From Lycocorax pyrrhopterus obiensis (Eukaryota; Chordata; Aves; Passeriformes; Paradisaeidae), in contig JACSVZ010000006.1 in assembly GCA_014706295.1 (NCBI GenBank), forward strand, positions 31,409,629-31,473,628: a stretch of 64,000 nucleotides of DNA, written 5' to 3'. Every line of letters starts with the position of its first letter. Position 1 is the first letter of the stretch. Shown here piece by piece: positions 46,701-60,700 of this stretch. The notes below the pieces were generated by a model, which searched no databases, was not told the DNA's origin, and saw only the letters and a list, made by a program, of their open reading frames with translations. Both the position numbers and the translations under genes were made by a program.

Positions 46701-49700
46701 GGATGTAACAAAAAAAAAAGTGCAAAACACATCAGGGTTCCATACAGAGCTGTATTTACTATGATGATGACAATGAATAAGCAAATAACTACATTTTTTG
46801 TCAATATTTAGCGCTTCCAAATCAAAATGACAAGAGTAATTTTGAGAACATAGGGTCCATCTATGTTCTGCATCTGCTGCCAGATTCAACCAAATTAGAA
46901 ATCAAGGTGTAAAATTATCTAATTGACAGAGAGGACTTATTAAAAGGTAGAAAAAGAGCAGAAACAAAGACACTAACAAGCAGACATGGCAATTGTCAGG
47001 TTTTCTATATTTAATCTTGTATTTCATTTGCAACATTTTATTAATCTTTTGATGTTTCCTATCACCTCTTATGACCCATGCACTTGTAGATCACACTCAT
47101 TTGCAGACATGCATAATCCCTTTTGAATTTATGCAATCAATAGTTTCATTGCATACAGCTTCAAATCTTGAAAATCACTTTGGTATTTAGTCAGTCGTGT
47201 CACTGTATGTGGCAAATGACCAGTGATTACAGCTACTCTCAGTGGGGATGTAACAGGCAGTGACAGTGAGAAAATTGGTGCAAATTATGACTTAGAATAA
47301 CTACCATCTAGTGATATTGGATTTCAAAAAAAAACAAAAACAAACCTATAAGCTGTACCCTGAACAAGTGGCACCACTGGATTTTATTTATGCTTCTGCA
47401 GACATAACAAACCAATTATAGATTTTAGACAGGGAAACCAACTTGTACAGATAGAAAAGCCCCTCCTGGCATGTGGTAGGGCCATTGAAAACACAGGTAA
47501 GCCAGTGGAAAATGGCAATGCAGAACAGCTGGGATCTAACAGTGTCCAGCTGATTTGATTCTGTGTAAAGCACAGGCCGTAGAAATGTGCTCCTAAGTTC
47601 AATTCAAACATTTAACTTCAACAGTAACCAATGAAATGCCTTAATCTTGAGAGCTTTTTGTTCATCACAATTAAGTAAAAAGAAGCTTTTATGAACATAA
47701 TTGTCTATACAACTGAATTCTTGTACAAAAACTTGGTTTAATAAACTAGCAAGATTTTGATGTGGTTTTTTTCATGATTGATGAGACATTCCAAGTTACT
47801 TTTGTATTCAATCTATCAACTTTTGTTCAAACTTTATGAAGATATATTACACACATATCTCTATACAAAATTAAGTTGGAGAAATACTCTAACATATTTC
47901 AAAATTTCACACTTAATTAGGCTTTTTGAGAAGTTACTGCCCTTTTTAAGTCTCAGGAGGTAAAAGATTATATTTTTCAGTAACTGCCGTATTAACGGAC
48001 AGGAAATCAGACCAACTGACTGAGAAAGACTTGATTTCTTATGGAAACAAGTCTAAAAAATCATTGGATTTTGACTTCCAATTTCAAATTCTTTTTTCTG
48101 GATAGAAATCACTGAAAGCATTAAAGATACTAAAAGAAAATAGTTTTCTTCAACACAGTTTTCAACAAATTGCTGGATCAACTGCCTGTAGATCAGATGT
48201 CAAATGTGTGATTCCTTTTCAATCCATGCTGATAATTAGTTTACTACTTTAGCGGTTTCTTTTTCATCCTTATTAGCAAAGAGAGTTGTCTGAATCGCCT
48301 TCACACACAGACAAGTTAACACTTCCTAAGTTACCTCTTAAACGTTTCCATGTACAGCCCCATCTCATTAGCATAGGCTTGTCTATTTCTATTCATGTAA
48401 ATAAAACTATCTAGCTTTCTAGATCAGCCCCAAAAGCATTGCCTTTACTTCAGTTTCCCACTGATCAAAGAATACATGATGAGTGGGATAAGCAGAGACC
48501 TTGAAAATAGAATATTTACTGAGCTCTTGTTTGTCTACAAAAAAAAAAAAAATTAAATGTTCATCATTAAAGGTAAGGCCACTGGAGATTTGCCTACACA
48601 GTGCTGAATAAATATGAGGCATGTTTGGGTTTGTTCCCTTGTGCCCTAAACTCTTTCCTCCCACCCCCTAAAGTAGTTCCCTACAGCAAATTGGCTCCAT
48701 TAACATGTTTCTCTCTCTTTTGACTTACATGGCAATTCTCCAATATTTACTTGGTCATTCTCCAGTGAAGTACAACATCTTTTGGTACTAAAGACACTGA
48801 AAACTATTAATTGATTTCAAACAACACTACCACACTTACACTGAGTTTGCAAGGATCTTCCAAGGCAGTTTGAAACTTAGTGGGGGAGCCTTGTTTTGTT
48901 CAAGGCAGCACTGAAGAATGAAGTTCATTATGTCACAATCTATTTGAACTTCAATTAAACTTGAATCTGTGGATATCCTTGGCTCAGGACTAGTACATAG
49001 CGGAACAACTGCTATCTTTTCCCATCAGGAGGGAAGTAATCATTGCAGTAACTCATTTGTGCTGGTGACTTCTTAAAATTTCAATATGAATATGAATCTA
49101 ATTAGGGGCCCAACACAGATATTCTCCTGTGTTAACACATATACACATTGCTCTGACATTGTTATATTAAAAAAAAGTTAAAATGAGAGATGCAAGAACT
49201 TCAGAAGCCTTGGGGTTTGGACAAGCTTCAAAAACCAGCAAAGACATACACAGTTAAAGAAAGAAACAAAGAGAATCCCACAATATCCTATGATCTTCCC
49301 TCCCATCCCAGATGCTTACCACCAGAGAGTCTCTTATCTCTATCATCCTCCACATGGGGACGATCCAAAGCTGTTTCTTTGTAGAACAAATAGAAGTTCC
49401 AACACAGATGCTTTTTGTGCTTCTGTTGTCTGCCTAACCTCTCCTCTTTCTCTCAGTTACTGCTCCTTGCTGTATAGCAGTTTTGTGTTGACCTATTGGC
49501 AAATTTGATAATAACAGACTGTTCTTTAAAACCTTTATCGTTCTCACTGTAACTTAAAGTGGGATGTTGTACAGCATCTTCTAGCTCCATTAATTTCATC
49601 TTAAATGACTGTTTCAGTGTTTGTCAGTCTCTGTCAATTTAGCCTTCCATTTTGCTGAGCAGACAAAAGATGGCTACCAAATGTCGACTCTCTCTACTCA

Positions 49701-49794
49701 TGTTTGAGACACATGAAGTAAAAACAGAGAAACAGACCAGAGGTTTAAGTTGAAATTTAATTTTAAGGCTTTTTTAAATTCAACAGCAAAGGTG
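43718..49794. other. unique AT-rich DNA, no gene seen
   Basis: About 6 kb with an A/C-rich low-complexity patch at 44205-44270 and A-runs at about 46606-46620 and 48540-48553. Good acceptor-like sites occur at 45074 and 46004, but the frames behind them close within about 15 codons. No gene or repeat family was recognised. Confidence 0.5.
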
Positions 49795-49830
49795 CTTTTT
49801 TTTTTTTTTCTGTGTGTGTGTGTGTGTGTG
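49795..49830. repeat. T-tract plus (TG)10 microsatellite
   Basis: About 14 T residues and a C are followed by TG repeated ten times without interruption (49811-49830). Confidence 0.95.
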
Positions 49831-50322
49831 CGAAAGTAAAAGCAGATTCTTAGATACTGTGGTGCAAATGGACCTCCTGTACCCAGGAGTTCCCTTATAA
49901 AACTCATACATATATATAGGTAACTCAGATCCACTCTGTTTGGCTGCAGTGTGGCATATTCTGTCAAATATCTTTGTTTGTGTGTAGACACAAAAATGTC
50001 CATGCAAACTCTTCCACAGGAGAGAGTCTGAGATTACGTATATAGCTGTAACCAAAGTTAGTGACTTTTCAAAATTGTAATTGTATATAAGAGGGCTGTT
50101 GCACTGAGTATATCATTAAAAACAGACTAAAATAGTAGCAGAACAGCTACCATGAAAAATTCATGTTGCAAAATTAACCTATCCATTTTAACAATATGTA
50201 ATCATGCATAAGAGAAGGTTTCTTTTAGGAATGTAGAATGACTCAATGTTAAATTATACGATGGCTGAAAGCATTTAGGACTGTTCAGAATCTAAAACAT
50301 TAAAACAAGGCCTGAAAAAAAC

Positions 50323-50354
50323 ATAACTCTGGAACTCTATATATACAGAGTTAT
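50323..50354. other. 9-bp perfect inverted repeat
   Basis: ATAACTCTG (50323-50331) and CAGAGTTAT (50346-50354) flank a 14-base AT-rich loop. It is small and probably incidental. Confidence 0.7.
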
Positions 50355-50759
50355 ATATATTTTTGCTTACTGAGAATGCTTATATGGGAAGCTTCTATTC
50401 TACTCTTAGTAGCAGGAAATAAGAAAAGATATACTCAGCTTTTGAATTTCAGCTTGAAAATTACAGTATGAGAAAATCATGAGAAAATATCCCAAAGGAC
50501 ATGGTTAGTGTACTTGCTTTGCTTTAAGCAGCCTGCCCAGTGTTTTCCTTACTTTGATGGTTAACTAAACACTAGAGATTTATTGTTGGCTATTTTAAGA
50601 GTCCTTCAGTTTTTGAGAGCTGCAGAACCAATTGATTTTGCAAGAGTAATAGCATATCAGTACCAAAAAAGAGAATGACATCAAGCAATTGTCACTGTTG
50701 TACAAAAATGATAAAAAAAAAAGTCTATGCTTTTTCTTCATAAATCAAGAGGAGGAGAG

Positions 50760-50831
50760 AAGGAAGGAAGGAAGGAAGGAAGGAAGGAAGGAAGGAAGGA
50801 AGGAAGGAAGGAAGGAAGGAAGGAAGGAAGG
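50760..50831. repeat. (AAGG)18 microsatellite
   Basis: Eighteen perfect AAGG units lie in 72 bp, with GGAGGAGAG on the left and GAAAAAAGAAGG on the right. A pure tetranucleotide array of this length is likely polymorphic. Confidence 0.97.
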
Positions 50832-52145
50832 AAAAAAGAAGGAGAAAATGTAAAAACTGAAAAGCAATAGAAAGAAATCTGTATGGTACCCACACCTAAA
50901 TATAACAAGAATGAGAACTGCTGAACTTATTTGCCTTTAGAGGGTGATAATTTCTGTCACACTGTAAAAATAAATAGCTTTTTTTTCAAGAATATAAGAA
51001 CTGAAGTCTGGCACAAATACAGAATGTAAAAAAATGTTAATGAACAGATAGTTCTATGACTTTTAGAAAATAATTTTAATTACTGTTTGTATGTGATAAA
51101 AATGGAATGATCTACCAAGAAAAGTAATGAACTTATCAGGGAAGTGAATTGCTGTAAAAGAACACGTTGACTTCACAGAACAAGGAACTTGCAGATTTCT
51201 CAGCACCAACTATTTCAGTTCGCAATGCAGCCATGATTTCCAGAAAAATACAGAGTCTCCTTCCTCAGAGATGTAGCCACAGTATATTGGAAGATTTTCT
51301 GTTGTGTTCAATAGTTATTGGATGACTACAACCAGAATGAATCTGCTAGCAAGCAGAATAATCTTGTTTAAAGCAGAAAAAGACCACAGTAATAAAAATG
51401 CTAGAAATATAAAAAAACTGGATGTCACCAATCATGAATTTAAAGAAGATCCTCTGTTCCTTTTAAGTGGATAATTTTCTAACTATTAGATGAAAGAAAA
51501 TAAATAATTAATATTATTTTTTTTGCCTGCTCAAAAATTCTGAAATTCTGAAAAACTTAGCTACCAAGTATTTTCTCTTTAAGAAATCTTAATCTGTATC
51601 TTGTTTACAAGTCCATTACGAGATTTAGACTTTCAGAATTCAATTAATTTTGAATGGAAGGCAAAAATCTTGTGTGACACCTTGTTTCCATGCTTTGTCC
51701 CTTCCAATAGAGTATCATCTGTGTTCTGATTCAGCTACATATATGGAATTCATCTTTCTAAGAAGTGAATGAAACTTTAGAGTAATACACTACTTTCAAG
51801 TTATTTCTCATGTCTATAAGCATGAATTTCAAAAATAATGAGTAAAACCATAAGCCTAAGTGTTTTATTGAGTCTGGGAAATGTATTTTATATACAAAAG
51901 CTTACAAAATAAGATAATTTTTCTTTTCACACACATTCTGAAATAGTCATGCTAATATTTGTCTATTTTTATACATGTTTCTTCCAGAAAAAAATGTTGC
52001 TGGAGTATTCTTGGAAACAGGATGTAAAAAGAATGCGATCACAGCTAGGGTACTTTTAAAAAAAATGTATGAATATACTTGGGGTTTTTTACAGTATTTA
52101 TCCTGCTTTATAAATCACCAAGCAGTATGAATTTAGTGGAAAGAT
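50832..52145. other. unique AT-rich DNA, no gene seen
   Basis: Nothing was recognised apart from scattered A- and T-runs. Confidence 0.5.
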
Positions 52146-52164
52146 TTTTTTTCTTAGGTAAGTA
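52146..52164 (+). promoter_or_regulatory. candidate recursive splice site
   Basis: A T-rich tract (TTTTTTTCTTAG) ends in AG at 52156-52157. A strong donor, GTAAGTA, follows directly at 52158-52164. A juxtaposed 3' and 5' splice site with no exon between is the hallmark of recursive splicing in very long introns. It matters only if the window lies in a plus-strand intron, which the sequence cannot show. Confidence 0.2.
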
Positions 52165-55100
52165 ACTACATTTTTTCTCCTGGATTACACAAGAACTGTG
52201 GTTCCATACAGAGCAATATAAACTCTTACTGGCATCTCCTTTTTAATTTTTAAAACAAAGCATCATCTCCTTTTCTTCTTGAAGACAAGAGAAAAAGAGA
52301 CAGTAAGTATCTCACATTAAAAATGAATACCAAGTTTGACAACTGTTATGTGCTCAAATTAACAAAGATAATTTCTGTGATACTGTGCTGTACATTTTTG
52401 TAGAAGTATTTTATTTGTGTGGTCTTTCATGGCTGTGGGAAATATGAAACAAAGCTATAAAAAAAGAAGAAGAGGAGGAATCTTCTGAGGATATTTAACC
52501 ACAAGCATATTATACTTTCCTACACAAAAAGAATAGTGAAGCAGTGCATCTTGAATGGATCTACTCTTTGAAACATGAACATAAGTAATGAAATATATTC
52601 CAGTCTTTTCTATTTATATATTTATATTGTCACAAATAATGAATTCTCCAGTATGATTCACAGAGATGAATTCTCAGAAAACAGACTTACCAACCAGCCT
52701 GAAGAAAAAGAAAAATCAAATTGTTTTTATATCAAAACTTTATAATGAGAAAAACAATCTGCACCCTGAAAACAACCTTGCAATACCTTTGACCAAAATC
52801 CAAATCTTAAAGGGATTCTTCGAGTCAAAAATAAAATTGTTTTCTCCGTCTATTCATTTTTAGATGTGATTAGACAAGGGAAGTTGGGCACGCTCTGGAA
52901 AACCTTCTGTATTCACTTTATCAGACTCTGAAGAATAAAAATATCTGACAGGATTCAGTGACTGTGTGTGTGTTCATAGTCATTGGACTTACCTTGACTT
53001 TGTGACATTTAGATGGCAAGAAAGTTGTTTGCAAGAATGTCTGAGAAGTTGATCCCTTATATTAGAGCCTGTGGTTTTTGCTGCTTTGTCTCTGTGCACT
53101 AAAGGGTGCTCAATTTGGAGAAATTTTTTTGAGATCTCAATATGCATATGAAAGTCTAGTCTGGGTACAAATAGAGTGTGTGGCTGTGTGTATAGTTACA
53201 TCTGCACATGTGTTAGTTCACATATTGGTGACAACCAAAGTAGAAAGCTTTCCCTGTTTCAGACAGGTTCTTTGTTAAGGGTCTTTCTTCATCTTTTGAG
53301 GTCGTTCCTATATTTGACACTCACCACTGCCAAATCCTTAGCTAGAATTTCTGTTCAGAATAAACTCCTCCATCTGGCATTAGACCTCAGTAAAAGCTGT
53401 TTGATTCCTGTAACACTAATGTCTTTAATTATTCCAAAACTCAAGTCTGGAGAGGATAACTTGTGGACAGCTCTATATGGTCAAATACCTTACTTGAGCA
53501 CAAGCCATCAAAAGCTGTATCCTAGACAATGTCAATTTCTTAAGAATTAGGAGAGACTTAATTAAAATTAAGAACTTCAGTTCACAAATATTAGATGCCG
53601 GACTTATTTCCAGGGTCCTGTCAATAAAATTTCTATAAGTGGAGGAAGCTACAGCCAGAGACAGGCACATGCTGCACTCCCAGAGTACAGTAGAAGAATG
53701 GTCACACTTATGTACTCGAGGTTTTTGTAGGCCAACCACAATGCTTTCCTGGAAACTGGTGAACCAAAGAGTTCATTTTCCCTTTTTTCTTCTTTTACAG
53801 TTTCCCATCTACTCACAGATATTGTAAAAATCCCTACAAATTTCAAAATATTAATGAAACATAATTCAGTCAAAGTTTTCATGGCTTTTATTCTTTCCTA
53901 TTGTTTAATCTAATTGGTTTAGACTTCAAGAATATTAACAAGGATTATTTCAGATATTTCATTTTTCATTAAGAATGATTCGCAATGCGGATAGCCTTTA
54001 CTATTATCATTACTCATATCTTCTTAATAAGTGGAGTTACTGCTTGTCTTGAAACTCCATCCATCCCTTGCTTGGCTTGGAATGCAATTAAGTGTATTTC
54101 AGGCATCACGACGCTGCTTTCAGATTGAATTATTACATCAATCATCATACAGGACCAGTTACTGCTGCAAATTCAGGATGTAGAACTATTAGTGACATAA
54201 GTGGGAGCAGAGTGGAACTGAGCTTCATTAACTAGAAAGGAGAAGAGCAGAAATATTTAATGAATTTGTATCCAAATCAAGAGACCTCAAAGTGAGATAA
54301 AAATTGCCAATTATGTCACTATTTCTAAAAATACAACATTACTTATTTGTTATCAAAACACTTTAAATAAAAGATATATTAGAAGAAGTCTTTGATTTGC
54401 AAAATAAAAGAGAATGTTTTAGTTTAGATGGAAAAAAAAGAATTTGTGTGGCCTTCATCTTCACCAAAAAAATAAAAAATTAGTCTTTTATTGACACAAA
54501 TGAACCTTCTGTTACTTTTTTTTTTTCATTTTGGCCAGAGAATCACAGAAAAAATAATCAGTTTGTCACATAGCTCCGCATAGAAGACTCCCAACTGCTG
54601 TTTGTAAGTCTTTCAAAAGCTTAGTTCTTACCCACTTTTGTAAAACATTTGGGCTCCTCAGCTCAAAGGCACTGCATAATTGCAAAGCATTACTGTGTTC
54701 GTGCTGTTACCCTCAGGATATAAAACATAAGAGATTTTTGTGGCCTCTGATTTCACTCTATATACTGGTCTGCCTTAACTATTTCTACTGTTGTTTGCAG
54801 CTGTAAGAACTGGAGCACAGTTGTGTTTTTTGAAAGAAGAAAACTGCTAAATGTTTTATTTTGAGGGACCTTTCTCAGTTTGAGACAGCCATTTTCCTTT
54901 ACAGTCTTCCAGAAGCTTTTATATTGGAGTTTCTGAACAATTGGCACAAGTTATGCCCCATAAATATTCAACCAATTTGTCCCTCCTGTAAAACCACGTT
55001 GATGATCTGCTTTTATGAGTTGTTAATCACATTCCACCCCTACTGTGAGGGCTTGAATCAGCCATTCAGCACAGATACAGTTAGTTTACAGATCTGGGGG

Positions 55101-57446
55101 TGGAGGCTGGTGAGCAGAAGGGTCAACAAGGGGAGTTTATCCAGCAGTGGAATAGCCAACATGGATTACATTATTCCACAAAGTAAGGAGACGAAAGCTG
55201 CATGAGCTTTGCAAGCAGTCTTTCAGGGAAGACAGGCACTAATGATCCAAACTCCAGGGATTACCTTTGTTTTGTCTCGTCAGTAAAGACTGTGTGCATA
55301 GAAAGCAAAAGGCCTGGGTTTATTCACAAAATTTAAAAGCTTTTTTCCATATTTTAGGTGAAGAAGTGAGATTCACTGGTTTCTTTGGGATCTGAGATGG
55401 TTTTCACATAGCCCTTCAGTTTTAGTTAGTGCGTAAAGGCAGAAAAAATGAAAATTAACATCATGGGCAGGAAAGGGCTGATGAAGCATACTAGATGTAT
55501 GAAGTAGGGTCAATCTGCACACTGAAGAATAACTTCTACTCGAGTGGCTTTACAGGTATATTGTCAATCAGCACCAGGTTTAGGCTCAAGCAAACTCTGA
55601 GCAGGGGGACCACAAAGACCACAAAGTTCTTTCCAGCCTGCTAGGGTTTCTCATCCTCTTTCTTGAAAACCTTTTCTCACATTTCTGAAAAGAAATGTTG
55701 CTCTCCATTTTCTGTGATTCACAGGTCCCTCTAGTCTGAGGAATTGCTATAGTAAGGAATACCTTTGCTGAGGAATTATCTGATAGATTATCTGCCACTA
55801 TCTGTTTCAGTCTTCATAGAGAGCATTAGTGAGTCACTTTTAATTTCTGCTCTGCCTAGTAGGAGCAGAGCCAATAAAGTCATAATTTCCTTCATTCTTT
55901 CTTTTTAGGGTGGCTTCCCCCTCATCAGGCGTATTGAAAAAAAAAAATGTTTCTTTGGTCTATGTGAAACAATAATCCTAGTACTCTTCCAAGCACACTG
56001 CTGCTGCCAGGCTACAGGACTAGTCTGCAAACACTGTGATGCTATCTAGTGTTTGGATAAAGGATCTGTCAAATATAGTCAGCCATATGTCAAGCAGTAT
56101 TTCAAAAAATTTTGTGCCACCCATTTAATTCAGGCACAAGACAGGCACCAGTGTAACTCTAGATCAGGGTGCTAATACTTGATGCTTTTCACTGGATGTT
56201 GTGACTTGTAATGGAATTACCAGTCATTACACCTGCTTTTGTTGCTTTGCCTAACTAACAAAACTGATCTTCATGATCGACAACACTGTTGTATGTGTAC
56301 TGAGACTCTGTGAGGAGTGAATTCCAGAACCATCCTGAGAGAGGCAGACACTGCTTGTAGAAGTGTCTTCCTACATAGGAAGGTAACAAGTAGAACTTAA
56401 TACTGTCTCTGACCACGAGCTTGCTTTCCCCTCAAACTTTCACCAAGGTTCAGCTCAAAACCAAAACTCTGCTGGGATTCAGTGAGATCCATGAAAGACT
56501 GAGCTTATCTGGGACTTAGCAGCCACTATGGGCTGCATAACAATATTTAAGGGTCTACTTCAGTAGGGCTATGAGAAATGAGTGTCAGCCATTCAGCCAG
56601 TGAAACAAGCACCTGCGTTGGTTTGGATAAATGCACTCAAACCAGTTGACTAAGTTGTGAAAAGTAATATTAGGGCTTTTTCTAACTAAATTTTCTGCTA
56701 AATGAAGTAACTATTTACCTAAAATGGATGGGGGAGGGGTGTTTTAAAAGTATTTACTGAATATTTTTCTGCGCAACTGCAGAACCTTTGTTTCTATTTT
56801 GTGATAGAAGATAACACTACTAAATAGAAACCTTTATATATTACAAACATAATTCACCATTAATTTTTCAGAAGTATTTTCCAATGTCTTCTTAAAAAAA
56901 ATTATCCTAAAGCAGTTTTTTAATAGTTATTGGAGCCAGTAAAGAATTTGGGAAAAGTGCTACAAAAGAAATAAAAGAAATATGAATAAAGTAAAAACAA
57001 AGCACAACATTAACAGTTTGCAGTTTTCCAGTATTCACCAATACAGTGTTTTACAAACTGTACATTCCAAGCCTGCATTTATTCAAGTGCTTAATCAATT
57101 TGAAGTATTTTTCTCTGATAATGGTTTAAGCAAAATAATTTATTTCTTTATGCTGAACCCAATTTAACAAGTCATAGTTCCTACCCAGTTAATCCACTGA
57201 CAGCAAAAATTCCACCTTTCGGTAATGTGGTCCCCATCTGAATTCACAGCAATCTTTGTTGCCTTACAGAAACCACTGTCACCACTGTCAAATGCAGCCA
57301 GTAGTAACAGATACAGCAGGCTATAATTTCTGTATTCAGATGAAAAGCTGCTATTTTATTTAGGATTTAAGGATTTGTTTGTTTTAATTAGCTGAGTTTA
57401 CTTGTTTGTGGTGTTTCTTTGCTTCCTTCTCCTGTCTGAAGCCCTT
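52165..57446. other. unique AT-rich DNA, no gene seen
   Basis: The longest frames are 124 codons (53176-53550) and 114 codons (54861-55205). Neither has a recognisable domain, a splice context or a protein-like codon pattern that I can see. No repeat family was identified. Confidence 0.5.
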
Positions 57447-57447
57447 G

Positions 57448-57471
57448 GAATGCTCCTTTGAATGCTCCTTA
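57448..57471. repeat. 12-bp tandem duplication
   Basis: GAATGCTCCTTT is followed by GAATGCTCCTTA. Confidence 0.9.
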
Positions 57472-57657
57472 GCCTGACTGAGAGCAGGGGCTGCATTTTC
57501 ACTGCCATGGGCTCCTTTGGAAGCAGTGCATTCAGTAAAATACTCCTGTGTTCACTGGCCTTTACTGCATTCCCTAAACTTCCTCCTCTGCAGCTTCAAA
57601 GGCAAGTCATATTCTCCCAGCAAGGTTCAGACCTCATGTTGAACACAGCAAAACAAA

Positions 57658-57715
57658 AGATATGATCCCAAAGATATAGAAAAAGAAGATACGATTTCAA
57701 AGATACGGAATAAAG
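57658..57715. repeat. imperfect 29-bp tandem duplication
   Basis: The block starting AGATATGATCCCAAAGATAT is followed 29 bases later by AGATACGATTTCAAAGATAC, with several substitutions between the copies. Confidence 0.75.
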
Positions 57716-60700
57716 TTTATGACCCCAAAAGTCCCAGCAACCTGTAGGGCCAAGCTTACTCACATCAGGAGAGGGCAAATCACGAGTAGCTTCCAGTACT
57801 TGCTTTCTTCCTGGGGGCTAACAAATGTGTTGAGCCTCCTGGTTGATTCTACAGCAAAGTCATGCCTACAAATACTACTTTTAAATCACTAAACTTGAGT
57901 AACTTTGTAACATGAGAGTCAGCAGGTCTGGTGCGTTAGTTTTCAAATACCCAGCCTGGGCAAATAGCAATGAAAAACGGATGTGTAGAAAGAGGAAAGG
58001 GTGCTCCTTTCAGATTTTGTGCAGTTTGCCAGATAATATGAATTACACATTTTTTGAATGTGAATGGCTCTATCTGCTTCTGCAAGGGCTTACTGTTCAT
58101 TAAATTACTGGTCTGTAAAGAACTTCAGCTGTGAGCACACCTGAATCAGATTTGGTCCACCGTTGGTCTTCCGTCTTGCATCAAATAGGAGTAAGCACTG
58201 GCCTAAACCAGACTTCTTTCTAAGATTTTAGCTTGATGTGCCATTGTCTTCCACTAAACGAAACAAAGCAGAAAATGAGGTGCCCTGGCACCTCCCAGGA
58301 TGCAAGTGTTTTCTGTCTTTTTCTGATTGTGTGAGGCAGGTACCTATACCTGTTGCTCAGCATGCCATTTACTCTGCTTTTATTTGGAAAATTTCTGTTG
58401 CAAATTATACCTTGGCCTCATATGGAGGTGGGAATGTTTGTAAAACCTTGCTGAAAAAGTAGCTATAGTACAGTATAAAAGCTTTGCTGTTAAAATGATG
58501 GTACTATGCTTCCTGGCAAGATAGTGATTGTATTATAAAATCTGAATAATGATTTTCAGCCTGCATCAAGAATGAAGAATGTGACAACATTATAAGAAGT
58601 GAGAGAAACTGGAATTTTCATTATAGCTTGCAACATTCTTTCCAAGTCCTAACTTAGCTACTGGAAGTGTTTGCAAATTGCACTGCCTTTAAATGCTGCT
58701 ATTTAAATCAATAGCTTTCACATTGCCAAATTCCACACAAAATGAATAGCATGCAACTAAAACAAGTAAGATCATTTTTGTAACTTCAAAAGAGGTATAA
58801 GCTTGGGTTCAGGTTTGGCACTTGAAATGCTAAAAAAAATACCAACAATATTCAAAAACTAAGCACAAAAAAGGACAGAATTTCTGGAAAAAAAAGCTTT
58901 TCCTTGTTGTGCTATCTTTGCTATATACTATATACAGATGGCAATGCTTTCAAGAAAACTCCTGTTTTGTTTGATATCCACTACATTTGTGTTTGTAGAG
59001 GGATTTTTGTATATACTACCAACCTGCTTTGTATTTAAGAGAAACACTTTTGAACTCAATTCTACCTAATAATATCTCTCAAGAGGTTTTAATTGGGGGA
59101 TGATTGTGCTTTGTATACATACAGATGAAATCTTCTAATAGTTATTTGAATTAAATAAAATTGACATTTAATTTCTAAAATCCCCCATTTATTTACAGGT
59201 GGAATAGTTTCTGTTTCTTGCTGTAAAAAAGTCTGTTCTTTTTTCTGTTTACAGGCACTAAAGCTGTCAGTGTGGTGAAAACTGCACTGTGTTGGAGCTT
59301 CACTGAGCATCTTTTTCTCTATTTTCATTTCTGGCAGCTAAAATATGAGGCTCTGAGTCTTTTTCAGCTCTGAAAAATATTTCGTTCTACACTCATTCAT
59401 TCTGACTAAACAACTTTTTTCAGTTTTGGATAATTACATTACTGCAATGCAGTAATATATTATGTCTAAGGAGTGACATTTTTCTAAACTGTGGTTTTTT
59501 CGCATATTTATGAAATATTTCTGAGACTTCTGCAGTTGCATTGGTAAAAAAGCTATTGCACTCCTTGCAGTTGATCTTGTCTGGACCTCTAAAAATCCTT
59601 GCCCCTTTTTACAGCATGTAGAACTCTTTCATATATGTAGAACACAGTTCATATTGGAAATAGAAGCAATTACAAAGAAATATTTCTATTTGTTGGCTAT
59701 CATTGTTGAAGTTCTTGACATCATAGAAAGGGGTTATAGATATTAGCAATGAAACAAGATATTTTTTTCTTCTTATTTCTATGCAGCCGCTTTTAGTAGC
59801 TCTTAAAATATTCATGATTCCCACACAAAATGCAAACTGTAAGAGGGGCGATTTTCTGATTGCTTAGTCACATGAACTAGACAAACACTCAGCTTTTATC
59901 AATTCCTCAAGCACAACGTCATTATAATTAAAATAGCAGCTCTCATTTTTTTAGGATTTTAAGTCTTCTTGTAGATTACCATTTGAAAACTACCGTTCTC
60001 AAAGGCTAATTAAAATTGCACTATTACTGCATTTCACAGCTAAGATAATACCACAGCTAATGTAAAGCTGCTTCTTAAAACCTCAAAAGGTCCCTTTAAA
60101 GCAAAGACTCAATGCCTAAACACGTTTCCTCAGAAAAAACTTCTGCCCTCTGGCAAAGAAATGTATATCTGAAGCAGTAATGAAGGAATTGCATACATTA
60201 CATACCAGGTAGCGAGTTACTTTATGAGTTACTTTATGAATACTTCTTTTAATTTCATTTAAAGTTACATACAACCTAATTTCATGCACAAATCTTGATT
60301 TTTTCTTTTTCTGGTCTAAACTAAAATCATACTACAGGTTTACCAAAAGGAGAGATTTATTTTTTTTGTTAAAAAATTATAGAACAGCCTTGAGATATCT
60401 GCTTCTCTCATTAGGTTCCTTTTCATAAAACTTAAACTGAATCATCGCCTACAGATGGAAAATAACAAGGCCTAAAACATAACTCATAGGTCAATAATTG
60501 TCAAGTAACTTTTTATGTAGAACAGTTTTCTGCAAAAAGATACAAGACCTAAATAAGCATTAGGTGCAGTTCTCACTAGGTTAAGCTGTGCAGATTGTCA
60601 GCCAACAATGCACAAAGAAATGCTGACACTAATTTTCCGTTTGGTTGTCTTTTACTGCCTACCTCCAGTAACCTATTACAAATCTATGATTAGATAAACT

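Noticed and set aside
53176..53550. 124-codon plus-strand frame as a gene
   Set aside because: No recognisable domain, no initiation or splice context and an unremarkable composition. A frame of this length can occur by chance in 64 kb.
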